41,638 nt of DNA from positions 1-41,638 of IMG/VR virus record IMGVR_UViG_3300045257_000351, one strand, 5' to 3'. The stretch comes from a virus. This document shows, in pieces, positions 7,870-16,259 of the stretch. Each line of letters begins with the position of its first letter. Positions within the stretch are counted from its first letter, which is position 1. Under the pieces are notes generated by a model that was given only the letters and a program-made list of their open reading frames with translations, searched no databases and had not been told where the DNA came from. Both the position numbers and the translations under genes were made by a program.

Positions 7870-9299
7870 TGGAAATATTCCTCTACGATAATTAGACCAG
7901 AGCCGCCTGCACCACCAGCAGTTGCGCCTGCGCCTGCCGTACCGCCAGCGCCTACTGCAAAAGCATAAGTAGCGCTAGGGCTATAAATAATTGCTTCAAT
8001 GTAGCCGCCTGCAGAACCACCTGCGCCGCAATTTGCGCCACCAGTAGAACCACCACCACCACCACCAGCTCCTGTATTTGCAGGCGCTGCACTGCCCGGG
8101 AAAGATCCGCCGAATCCACCGGATCCACCACCACCAAATGGTGTGGAAGCCCCTTGTCCTGCAAGCGTTGATGCCGTTCCGCCATTTTGACCTTGGCCTC
8201 CAGACCATCCCTGACCTACCGCTGGAGAAAGTAAGTTTGCTGTACCACCAGCGCCAGAATTATTAGTCGGAGAAGAGGCCGCACCACCTGTTACGGTAAG
8301 TAACGAAGTTCCAAAAGAAGTAGTCCCACCAGCACCACCATTCGTTGCGCCTGGATTTCCACCAGCACCACCAGCTCCGCCACCAACTAATCTCACTTTT
8401 AAATATAGGGGGGATACAACAGATATAAATGAAAGAGTAGCGTCTCCTGTACCAGAAGTTTTAGTTAGTGTACCAGAAGATGCCGGGGCTCCAGATCCTG
8501 ACATAACTACTTTTACAGAGCTTGCTACTGTTGCATAGACTGTAAAAGTAACTGCATTATTTGTATAAGTAGCGCCGATTGTTGCGCTTCCAGAAACAAT
8601 ATTGAAAGTATAACTTTTATTGTATGTCCCAGAGCCAGAAGTAAACTTCCTAAATGTTGGAGAAGAAAAATCACTCGCTGTTGGTGTTGCCCAGATGGGT
8701 GGCGCAGTACCTCCTTGAGAGGTCAAGACCTGGGCAGGGGTTCCATTTGGAAGTCTTGTCCCTGTACCAGAAGTGCCACCATAAATAAGATCACCGCCTG
8801 CGGACATAGGTGAAAGGGCATCAAATGCGCCTGCTTTTGTTGTGGCTCCTGTGCCGCCATTAGCGATTGCTACAGTTCCAGAACGTAGTTCTACCCATGC
8901 GGCGCCCGTATCGTATTTTAATGTCAGAGTGTCTGTTACAAAAATTATTCGACCCGCATTTCCAACTGTAGGCTTTCCCGCATCTAAATAATTTTCATTT
9001 CGTGAAGATAATTGATTCAAAGAGTTTGAAAGAGTTCCTTCTGCAGTCGTATCAGACCCAACAACAAGCTGAATAACTCCGGCAGCAGCTCTGTTAAGCC
9101 TAGAGTTATCATTCGCTGTTCCAGAATTACCAAGTAACATATGCTGATCATTTCTAAGCAATGATCTGTAATTAGAGCCATCATCAAGGCGTGCTTGATC
9201 TAGAGTGGAATTAAAAACTATTCGTCCAGCAATCCCAGAACTTGGGTCTGACGTTACATTTTCTAGCTGTGCTCTTTCGAGTTGTCCTGATACCTTCAA
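7866..9299 (-). CDS. Tail fibre with glycine-rich tip domain
   Basis: 477 aa. The start is TTG at 9299 behind GGGGATTTAAA. Residues 5-150 are fibre-shaft material (AGRIVFNSTLDQARLDDG, AGRIIFVTDTLTLKYDTG). Residues 146-205 carry the ANGGTGATTKAGAFDALSP and GTPAQVLTSQGG segments found in many fibres. From about residue 300 to the end it is a Gly-rich domain with GGGGGG and GAGG runs, like the glycine-rich receptor-binding tips of some phage adhesins. The terminus is GSGLIIVEEYFQ. It is probably the receptor-binding end of the fibre. There is no endosialidase or hydrolase motif. Confidence 0.8.
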   Translation of the reverse strand: MKVSGQLERAQLENVTSDPSSGIAGRIVFNSTLDQARLDDGSNYRSLLRNDQHMLLGNSGTANDNSRLNRAAAGVIQLVVGSDTTAEGTLSNSLNQLSSRNENYLDAGKPTVGNAGRIIFVTDTLTLKYDTGAAWVELRSGTVAIANGGTGATTKAGAFDALSPMSAGGDLIYGGTSGTGTRLPNGTPAQVLTSQGGTAPPIWATPTASDFSSPTFRKFTSGSGTYNKSYTFNIVSGSATIGATYTNNAVTFTVYATVASSVKVVMSGSGAPASSGTLTKTSGTGDATLSFISVVSPLYLKVRLVGGGAGGAGGNPGATNGGAGGTTSFGTSLLTVTGGAASSPTNNSGAGGTANLLSPAVGQGWSGGQGQNGGTASTLAGQGASTPFGGGGSGGFGGSFPGSAAPANTGAGGGGGGSTGGANCGAGGSAGGYIEAIIYSPSATYAFAVGAGGTAGAGATAGGAGGSGLIIVEEYFQ

Positions 9300-9332
9300 T
9301 TTAAATCCCCATTTCTACGCTGATGGAATGCG

Positions 9333-12300
9333 CTATTGTGTTTCAATACACCAGTAATTAAGAACAAAAATAGATGCAGCTCCAATAGCTACGCCAAAAT
9401 TAACATTCATTGTTGTCGTTGTACTTGGTGATTGTGGAACCGTTGAAAGTGTTCCACTCACAGAACCTAGAATACAATTTGGCGCATTCGTGTGAGCATG
9501 ATTAAATGTAAGCTGACAATATGATCCAGTTGATATTCCTATTGTCCCCGTATCTATCGTGATCTGTCCCGTATCATCTGTAGCGCTCGCAATTGTGCAA
9601 GTAGCGCCAGTACCAGCAGCAGGTTGAACAGCAACAGTGGGCGCGCTAGTTGAAGATAGTGCACTCACAATATGCCCATCAACTAATCTGATTTGACCCA
9701 CGCCACCTAAAGCAGAAGTCTCAAGATTAATATTACCCGCTATACCAGCGCCAAAAGGAGCGCCAGCCGAAAGATTTAAACTACCTCCATTATCAGCAGA
9801 AGGTCCTGGTGGAGTGCCTGGAAATATTGAAATATCTGCACCAACACCATCAGTTGACCTAGCTGTGGAAATGTTCATCGGAGCATCGACCGCATACACG
9901 TTTTGTGTATAGACATTTGAAAACTCATTCGTGAAGCTTCCCATTTGATAGGCTGCATTTAATAAAGGAATTGTATCTGACCCAAGAATAACTTTACCTG
10001 CCTGCCCTGCCCCAAATGGATCTGCTCCTGAAATATTGACATTTCCACCATTATCATCAGATGGTCCCGGTGGAGTGCCCGGTTTAATATTTATATCATG
10101 CCCTGTTGCATCTGCTACTTCTTGAGTCTTTAAATTCAAAGGATTGTCAGTAGCCGTTATATTAAAAGTATAAAGACCCATCCAATTGGCTGAATTATTT
10201 CCAAGCTGAACAGTGCCAGTTGAAGCTGGATTAATGTCAGCATTTACAGCAGTTGAAGCTAAGTTTGATAGTGCAGTATTAGCTCCACCGCCAACACCAC
10301 ATGCTTGCCAAGATCCATGTCCTAAAGTATCGGTGGAAGTCCAACAATATCCAGATGTGCCCTCTGTTCCATCAGTGAAAGCAATCTTTCCACGAGTTCC
10401 TGCCCCGGTTGGAATTCCTGGAGACAATACGACGTCTCCTGAATTTTGAGTGGTTGTGATACCCGTTGTGATGATGCTATTCCCAGAAGGAAAGTTAGCT
10501 GAATTTCCATTTGCACCAGTGGTAATTACCGTATCTCCAGTGCCTGATGAGTTAGAAGCAGCATCTCCTGATCCAAAAGTAGCAACACCAGACCCACCAT
10601 TAGTAGTTCCTTGCCCTGTTCTTACATTTAGAGCGCCAGAAATATTATTGTCCGTATCGCCCGTTTCTATCGTAAGGGCATCAGAATTTACACCAGAAGT
10701 GTCTCCTGTTTTAACAAGATGAACACCCGCAGTTACTCCAAAAATAAGATCTTGGTTAATAGCTGTAGGGCTTGTGAGATTCGATAAAGTAAAGTTAGCC
10801 CCGCCACCACCACCGGCTGCTGCCAGAATATCAAGGGCTTGAGAGACATTGTTAGGCGCTGGAGACCAATTTCCAGGAACTGCTGGAAAATAACCAAGAC
10901 CAAAGGCATCGCTCACCCGATTGATCATTCCACCGTTGGTTATAACGACATTTGATGAATTTCTAAAGCCATCAAGTGTTGCTCCATAAAAAGCGTTGGC
11001 ACCGTCTACAAAAACTTCTTGAGAATTTAAGCAAGAATAACAAGCTACCTGCACAAAAGAACTGTTTGCCACGTTTCCATTTAAATGCAGCTCTTGAAAC
11101 ATTGCTGTTTGAACTAAGAAAGAAAACGTTACCGCATTGCTATTTACAGTGTCTGCATTAAAAATAAGAATCGGCAAAACTTTAGAATTAGAGTAGAAAA
11201 ACTGCCCATCCATATTTGTAATATTACCACCAGCAGTAAAGTCAGAATTATTAAGCAAAAATATAGATAAGCTAGTGCTTACAGGATTACTCTGAAAGGT
11301 AGTTGCTGCCGAATTATCCCATAAACAGTCTTGAACATAAAACAATGCTGAAGTTGCAGCACTTAGATCAACAACTTGCGCGTTTGATAATGCCATGAAA
11401 ATATCAACAAACCCACCTTCTGGAGTAGTTGAGCTATTCCATGTGGCATCTAAAGTAAATGCTCCAGAAAATGTAACCACAGCACCAACAGCTAATGCTG
11501 GATTCGGCGCAAAGAAGTTTGTTTCTCTTGGAAGCTCTCCCACAATAAAAACATAGGGCAAAAGATTAAAACTTGCCTCAGTGTATTGTCCAGGCGCCAC
11601 AGAAATAGCCCAATTATTGCCAAGACTAGCACTTGTTTTACTCTCGGCTCCTGTCAGTGTTAAGCATGGAAAATCAATTCTTTCAGCTAAACAAGTAGAA
11701 TCATTTCCAGCAAGAGAGACGTATACCGTATGATTGATTGTGAAGCTACTTGCTTTATTGTTAAAAGTCGTCCAGTCAGCAGCACTCAAAAGCCCTGGCT
11801 GAGATCCAGAAGCTGTTTGCACATTAACTGTAACATTTGGACCTACTGTGGAATTAGCACCTGATCCTACAGACACTCCAGTCGTAGCGGTAGATATGCT
11901 CCCCTTTGTTTGAGCGGGTTCCTTGGAATTGAATGTGGACCAATCAGCCGATGATAAATATCCATTCACTGAGCTTGTTGCTACCGGGATAGAAAACACA
12001 CCAGCAGTATCTACTAGTGGAGATGTAGCGCTCACAGACCCCTGAGCTCTTGCATTAGTAAAATAAAGATTAGACCCTTCAGGCACAACGCTTGTATTTA
12101 ATGTTTGAAAGCTCTTATCCCCCCTCCAATATTGGAGAGTAGTTCCTGATGAAATCGCTGGTTCTTTAGAATTAAAGGTAGACCAATCTGTGGAACTTAA
12201 ATATCCATTTACGCTTGATGTAGCTACAGGAATTGAAATATTTGGCGTTGCTCCACCAGAACTTAAAATAGGAGAGCTTGTAGTTACAGATGTCACAGCT

Positions 12301-12692
12301 CCAGAGCCAGGAGATCCTACTTTTTCCTGAGACCAGACTCCAGCCGCTGTAGACTTATTAGTTAAAACAACTCTAGCACCATCTCCGCCAGAAATGCTTA
12401 GCAATGCCCCTGCCGAACCATCTTGCACAGCAACTGCTCCGCTTGATTGATTCACAATCGAAAATACTCTGCCTAAAGATAATGTTGTGGCATCTGGAAG
12501 CTTTAGAGTCTGAGTCGTAGACCCTGTTACTTGCTGATTTGTATTTGAACTAGAGGTTAAAGTCGTAGTTCCAGCAGAGGAGACAATAACAGAAACGCTT
12601 TCAATCAAAGTAGAGCCTTGAATGAAAGTTGAGTTCTGTGCATCTGCATAAATACATGCAAACACAATAATTAAAATGGAAATTAATTTCAT
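9333..12692 (-). CDS. Large tail fibre / spike protein with N-terminal signal-like peptide
   Basis: 1119 aa. ATG at 12692 overlaps the previous stop (ATGA) and has GGAGTTTACC as ribosome site. Residues 1-18 look like a Sec signal peptide: Lys2, hydrophobic core [13 protein letters not shown], then ADA before QN. Residues 154-179 and 234-260 are near-identical repeats ([25 protein letters not shown]), with a third divergent copy at 296-315. Residues 320-600 resemble a right-handed beta-helix ([19 protein letters not shown]). Two further repeats contain PGTPPGPS. It is probably the main host-recognition fibre. A secretion signal is unusual for a virion protein. Confidence 0.75.
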   Translation of the reverse strand: MKLISILIIVFACIYADAQNSTFIQGSTLIESVSVIVSSAGTTTLTSSSNTNQQVTGSTTQTLKLPDATTLSLGRVFSIVNQSSGAVAVQDGSAGALLSISGGDGARVVLTNKSTAAGVWSQEKVGSPGSGAVTSVTTSSPILSSGGATPNISIPVATSSVNGYLSSTDWSTFNSKEPAISSGTTLQYWRGDKSFQTLNTSVVPEGSNLYFTNARAQGSVSATSPLVDTAGVFSIPVATSSVNGYLSSADWSTFNSKEPAQTKGSISTATTGVSVGSGANSTVGPNVTVNVQTASGSQPGLLSAADWTTFNNKASSFTINHTVYVSLAGNDSTCLAERIDFPCLTLTGAESKTSASLGNNWAISVAPGQYTEASFNLLPYVFIVGELPRETNFFAPNPALAVGAVVTFSGAFTLDATWNSSTTPEGGFVDIFMALSNAQVVDLSAATSALFYVQDCLWDNSAATTFQSNPVSTSLSIFLLNNSDFTAGGNITNMDGQFFYSNSKVLPILIFNADTVNSNAVTFSFLVQTAMFQELHLNGNVANSSFVQVACYSCLNSQEVFVDGANAFYGATLDGFRNSSNVVITNGGMINRVSDAFGLGYFPAVPGNWSPAPNNVSQALDILAAAGGGGGANFTLSNLTSPTAINQDLIFGVTAGVHLVKTGDTSGVNSDALTIETGDTDNNISGALNVRTGQGTTNGGSGVATFGSGDAASNSSGTGDTVITTGANGNSANFPSGNSIITTGITTTQNSGDVVLSPGIPTGAGTRGKIAFTDGTEGTSGYCWTSTDTLGHGSWQACGVGGGANTALSNLASTAVNADINPASTGTVQLGNNSANWMGLYTFNITATDNPLNLKTQEVADATGHDINIKPGTPPGPSDDNGGNVNISGADPFGAGQAGKVILGSDTIPLLNAAYQMGSFTNEFSNVYTQNVYAVDAPMNISTARSTDGVGADISIFPGTPPGPSADNGGSLNLSAGAPFGAGIAGNINLETSALGGVGQIRLVDGHIVSALSSTSAPTVAVQPAAGTGATCTIASATDDTGQITIDTGTIGISTGSYCQLTFNHAHTNAPNCILGSVSGTLSTVPQSPSTTTTMNVNFGVAIGAASIFVLNYWCIETQ

Positions 12693-13231
12693 GGTAAACT
12701 CCTTGCCGCAAGATACTCAACAAAGTAATTTGCTGAATCTGTAGGCGCATTGAAAATGACTGTGAATCCTGTCGTTAATTTCGCTGTGATGATGTAACTA
12801 ATAAAAATAGGTGAGCCATCAACTTCGTTTCTGATAGAAAGAGATAGTCCATAGCTTAAAGATGGCATTGCTGTTGGATACACAACACTTAAAGTTGCAG
12901 ATCCATTTGAAATTGCAACTGTGTCGGCATTTCCACTTAGTTCTCCAGTAGAAGCCCCACTAACCGCAGAAGTTATGCGGCCTTTAGCATCCACTGTGAT
13001 ATCTGCTTTTGTATATGATCCAGCGACAACAGAAGTAGCCGCTAGGGTTGGATTTGGGTAAGTTCCTGCCAAATCCCCGCCAGCCGCACCACCTGGAGAA
13101 ACTCCAGCCATTAAAGCTTTTATTTGTGTGCCCGTTACTTTTTGAGTCACTCCGCCTTGATTTACCGGATATTCATCTGTTGTCAGTGCTGATGAAGCCG
13201 CCGGAAGTGCTGATATTTTTACATCTGCCAT
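12689..13231 (-). CDS. Short tail fibre / fibre adaptor protein
   Basis: 180 aa. ATG at 13231 has GGAG inside the upstream 50-aa gene as its ribosome site. The N-terminus is a fibre-like [13 protein letters not shown], followed by [14 protein letters not shown] and [10 protein letters not shown] (residues 52-88), a modular repeat typical of tail and head fibres. The C-terminal 70 residues are beta-rich. It overlaps the large fibre gene by 4 nt, suggesting stoichiometric production with it. It may be the fibre that joins the large fibre to the particle. Confidence 0.7.
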   Translation of the reverse strand: MADVKISALPAASSALTTDEYPVNQGGVTQKVTGTQIKALMAGVSPGGAAGGDLAGTYPNPTLAATSVVAGSYTKADITVDAKGRITSAVSGASTGELSGNADTVAISNGSATLSVVYPTAMPSLSYGLSLSIRNEVDGSPIFISYIITAKLTTGFTVIFNAPTDSANYFVEYLAARSLP

Positions 13232-13234
13232 TAG

Positions 13235-13387
13235 TTACTCCACAATAAAGCGGTCGCCCGCTTCGGTAGTTAAAAAATCTCCGGCTTCAGTGAGAATATG
13301 AGAACCTGATGGTGGAGTCGGAGGGATTACCACATTACGTTTTCTTCCAAAAGCAAGACCCCTAAGGGCGGCATATACGCGTCTCAA
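13235..13387 (-). CDS. 50-aa capsid/fibre-region small protein (TTG start)
   Basis: TTG at 13387 overlaps the TGA of the 163-aa gene (TTGA), with GGGAG 10 nt upstream. The frame is open to TAA at 13235, filling an otherwise empty gap. The N-terminus is basic (RRVYAALRGLAFGRKRN), followed by Pro-rich IPPTPPS and two near repeats, ILTEAGDFL and TTEAGDRFIVE. The LTEAGD/TTEAGD duplication resembles short phage proteins near capsid genes. Coupling on both sides and the lack of any other frame make it credible. Function is unknown. Confidence 0.65.
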   Translation of the reverse strand: MRRVYAALRGLAFGRKRNVVIPPTPPSGSHILTEAGDFLTTEAGDRFIVE

Positions 13388-13875
13388 TCTTGAAACGCTC
13401 CCACTTTGATAACGAGATCAGAAGCACTCGTATAAATCGGTGCTCCTCTTGATTTACAAACCATAAAAATATCTCTTGATCCAACCGCCCCAATGCCAGG
13501 AGCAAGGCCGCCTTTAACTAGAAGGCCTAGGGAAACCACTGTTTGGTAAGAATTAGAAACCGTATCTGCATATCCTGCAGTATCAATATAAACAGAGCCA
13601 ATGAACTTGGCCGCCATTTCTGCATCAGAAATATCTAGCGGCGAATTATCTACGCTTGTAGTGACGGGCATTTGGTCAAAAAACAAAATCTCCATAGAAG
13701 CTTTTTGTTTTGCCTTATCTAGAATAGCCAAAGAATCAATGGCTGCAGTGCCACCGCTTTGGACCAATAAGTTTGGGATTTTTAGTGGCACACCAATTTG
13801 ATCCCCATCTGCATAAGCAGCAGGAACAATGGCTGGCATTACTGTAACAACTGTGGAAGTTCCATTAAGATTCAT
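13384..13875 (-). CDS. Capsid-proximal small structural protein, possible decoration protein
   Basis: 163 aa with AAAGGG before ATG. It is beta-rich, opening MNLNGTSTVVTVMPAIVP, with PLKIPNLLVQSGGTAAIDSLAILDKA in the middle and an ASDLVIKVGAFQD ending. It directly follows the major capsid gene, with two hairpins between them (13893-13912 and 13944-13968). That place, its small size and its beta content suggest a head decoration or auxiliary capsid protein. No family is recognised with confidence. Confidence 0.6.
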   Translation of the reverse strand: MNLNGTSTVVTVMPAIVPAAYADGDQIGVPLKIPNLLVQSGGTAAIDSLAILDKAKQKASMEILFFDQMPVTTSVDNSPLDISDAEMAAKFIGSVYIDTAGYADTVSNSYQTVVSLGLLVKGGLAPGIGAVGSRDIFMVCKSRGAPIYTSASDLVIKVGAFQD

Positions 13876-13892
13876 ATTTCCCTTTCAGTTGA

Positions 13893-13912
13893 GCGGGGAT
13901 TTTAACCCCCGC
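13893..13912 (-). terminator. Hairpin upstream of the capsid-proximal gene
   Basis: On the minus strand GCGGGG and CCCCGC form a perfect 6-bp GC stem with an 8-nt loop. No U-tract follows, so it may be an attenuator or mRNA-stabilising hairpin between capsid and decoration genes rather than a full terminator. Confidence 0.45.
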
Positions 13913-13943
13913 CCTATTCTAAACATCTTTTTACCTAACAACA

Positions 13944-13968
13944 AACGATTAGGGGTTTCCTAGTCGTT
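13944..13968 (-). terminator. Hairpin at the 3' end of the capsid gene
   Basis: On the minus strand AACGACTAG and CTAATCGTT form a 9-bp stem (one G-U pair) with a 7-nt loop, starting at the capsid stop codon and followed by TGTTGTT. It could be a partial rho-independent terminator or an RNA 3' end protector giving higher capsid mRNA levels. Confidence 0.5.
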
Positions 13969-15226
13969 AGTAATTAGGGATTCCGGAAATAATCGCGTTT
14001 TTCCAAGGTGATGTACAAACAACATCTCCGAAGAAGCAATGATCCAGGATATATGCATAGCCTGAAGTCGAGCGAACTTCGAAATACTGCTTACCATCTG
14101 GAGCAGTACGTCGTTTAAACATACCGTTTGAATAAACAGTGATTGTGCTCCAATCCAGGAACATAATCGCATCATTATCCAATTCCTGAATTCCTACGAT
14201 TTTCAAAACCTGACCAGAAACAGAACCGATTTCGATTGTGTCATAGCCATATTGAGAAACTTTGCGGGAATTAGGCACGATATTGAACGTACCCTTCTGA
14301 GATTCAATGATTTTCAAGCAAGACCCAAAATGCTTAAAAGACATCAAAACTTCAGTGGCAGCTCCACCTTTACCTAAGATTTGTCTTCGAGTATAACCGT
14401 CGAAAACAGTCTGCAAAACGTTGGTCGCAGATACTGCAGAACCATCGATTTGTACAGCTTGTGTATAAGGTTGTGCTAATTTAGGAACCCCGAAGATATT
14501 CGCTGTTCCACCATTTGCTAGAGATAACAACTGACCCTTCAAAGAAGTGAAAGATGCTCCTTGAGCTCCTGGATGATAAGCGTGAGCATTCTGCGCTACA
14601 GTGTAGGCAGAAATATCTACGGCAGCTCCTCCGCGAGATGCTGAAACAGTGATTGCGCCCTTTTTAAGCGTTCCACCATTTACATCAATCGCGATAACAT
14701 AAACTGCTAGGGGAGCTGAGTTGTCATCATCCAAAAAGAATTTCTGGTCGATAGCAAAACGATCCACACGGTCAACTTCCAAAACGCCAAGCGCGGTTCC
14801 ATCAACAGTAGCTGTTGCAAACCAAGAGGCGTTCATCATGTTAACGGCTACTGCCATTTTCATGTAGGTCAAGAAGTCATCAATTTGACCAGGCAAGATT
14901 TTAAGGAACGTAGTTTCAGGAATTTTCCCGTCATGTTCCATCAAATCTCTGTGTTCAAATCGCATTGTGCCCCATGCTTCAGGCTGGGTTGTGATCTGAC
15001 CACGAACGTATTTATATTTAGATACGTCTGTTTGATCAGCCAATTGACCGAATTCGATTGAAGACGCATTTTGGCCTTCAAAAGGTACGATCAATGATCC
15101 ACCCTTCCAACCGTCATCCATTTGTGCATTTTGCAACAAATAATCACGCTTCTGCATTTCAGCTTTTAGCAACTCAATTGGCAGATACTCATTGAGCATG
15201 CTTTGAAAATCTCTACTTGTTCCCAT
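13967..15226 (-). CDS. Major capsid protein
   Basis: 419 aa with AAAGGAATTTTAA before ATG. It follows the scaffold gene and precedes a small beta protein, the standard head order. The sequence is a mixed alpha/beta protein without signal or enzyme motifs. It starts with the helix-rich SMLNEYLPIELLKAEMQKRDY and has an E-loop-like region (YKYVRGQITTQPEAWGTMRF, about residues 70-95), a central LLSLANGGTANIFGVP, and the ending CTSPWKNAIISGIPNY. An HK97 fold is inferred from order, length and pattern. Two hairpins after the stop may raise or insulate its expression. Confidence 0.85.
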   Translation of the reverse strand: MGTSRDFQSMLNEYLPIELLKAEMQKRDYLLQNAQMDDGWKGGSLIVPFEGQNASSIEFGQLADQTDVSKYKYVRGQITTQPEAWGTMRFEHRDLMEHDGKIPETTFLKILPGQIDDFLTYMKMAVAVNMMNASWFATATVDGTALGVLEVDRVDRFAIDQKFFLDDDNSAPLAVYVIAIDVNGGTLKKGAITVSASRGGAAVDISAYTVAQNAHAYHPGAQGASFTSLKGQLLSLANGGTANIFGVPKLAQPYTQAVQIDGSAVSATNVLQTVFDGYTRRQILGKGGAATEVLMSFKHFGSCLKIIESQKGTFNIVPNSRKVSQYGYDTIEIGSVSGQVLKIVGIQELDNDAIMFLDWSTITVYSNGMFKRRTAPDGKQYFEVRSTSGYAYILDHCFFGDVVCTSPWKNAIISGIPNY

Positions 15227-15245
15227 TTAAAATTCCTTTTTAAGT

Positions 15246-16259
15246 TTAGGTTAAAGTTTTCGCGTGCGCCTTTAGATCATCTAAAGACTTAAACGCCTTC
15301 TTCACAGGAGATCGTCCACTTCCTGCGACGTGGGGAATAATAGGGGCCTGGTTTCCTGTTGGCTGCCCAGCTTGTTGTGCTGGAGCAGGTGATCCTGATT
15401 GAGGAACTACAACGCTAGATCCTGCGCCCACTAACCGCCCAAACTTTTGGATAGCCATTTGCACTGCTGCTTCGGCAGGCAAATCTTGTCCAGTTCTGTG
15501 CCAGTGGTTTGCAGCTTCTTCAATCACGAGATCTCGGAACGCACCGATTTTTCCATAGGCTTGGTCAATTTTCTCCGCTTGTGAGGAGACCTCTTGACGT
15601 GCCATCAGACTATCAAGCTGCATGGATCTGGTTTCGACCGCAAGCTGTTGATAGCTCTGTTGTTGTTGTTGCATTTGTTGCTCGTAAAAATAGTTTTGTT
15701 GGCGAGCTTGGCTTGCTTGCTCAATCTGTGCCCGTTGTGCGGGATCCATATTACGGAGCTCTAATCTTTTTTGTACCCAATTAAAAATCTCATCCTCTGG
15801 AACCTTCAAACCACCAAAGAAATTGTCCCAATCTTTATTTTTCAAAAGATTGTTGAAATGGTTCATGGCCCTAAGATCTGGATCTACTTTTGTCTTGAAT
15901 TGCTCAAATTCAGACTTAAATTTATTGCGATCTTCCTGAAATTTCTCCATCGCATAAGCTTTTTCATGAAATTTTCTGATTTTTTCCTCAGAATCTTTGT
16001 CTTTGATCAAGCCCCTAAAGGTCTCATCAATCTCATGTTCTTTCCCAAAAGCCTTAAATTTATAATTCGGCTGATAGGGGGCAGGTTGGCCATCAGAGCC
16101 AATAACTGGAGCAGCACTGCCAGAAGCGGACGCTGCAGGTGCAGATTGAGTCTGCGGTGTAGAAGAGCTTGGTTGGCTCTGGGGTGTTGATGTTGTGTCA
16201 CTAGAAGTCGTACTACCCGATGTGGTAGATGATTCCTGTGACGAATTTTCTGTCGTCAT
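15246..16259 (-). CDS. Capsid scaffold protein
   Basis: 337 aa. ATG at 16259 overlaps the portal stop (ATGA) with AGGAGAATGCC upstream. Residues 1-60 are Ser/Thr/Gln-rich disorder, residues 80-190 are highly charged helix, and residues 190-205 hold a Gln run. After a Pro/Gln linker a basic C-terminal helix reads SPVKKAFKSLDDLKAHAKTL. Charged helical proteins between portal and capsid are scaffolds, and their basic C-terminal helix usually binds the coat. The KSLDDL ending is echoed in the 105-aa protein at 39398-39715. Confidence 0.8.
   Translation of the reverse strand: MTTENSSQESSTTSGSTTSSDTTSTPQSQPSSSTPQTQSAPAASASGSAAPVIGSDGQPAPYQPNYKFKAFGKEHEIDETFRGLIKDKDSEEKIRKFHEKAYAMEKFQEDRNKFKSEFEQFKTKVDPDLRAMNHFNNLLKNKDWDNFFGGLKVPEDEIFNWVQKRLELRNMDPAQRAQIEQASQARQQNYFYEQQMQQQQQSYQQLAVETRSMQLDSLMARQEVSSQAEKIDQAYGKIGAFRDLVIEEAANHWHRTGQDLPAEAAVQMAIQKFGRLVGAGSSVVVPQSGSPAPAQQAGQPTGNQAPIIPHVAGSGRSPVKKAFKSLDDLKAHAKTLT

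Noticed and set aside
8078-8266. Rightward His-rich ORF
   Set aside because: Shadow of the glycine-rich fibre tip.
10213-10722. Rightward Pro/Val-rich ORFs opposite the fibre
   Set aside because: Antisense shadows of the Gly/Thr/Ser-rich fibre codons.
15771-16190. Rightward 139-aa ORF
   Set aside because: It lies antisense to the scaffold gene, and its Ile/Phe-rich product is a shadow of the charged helical sequence.
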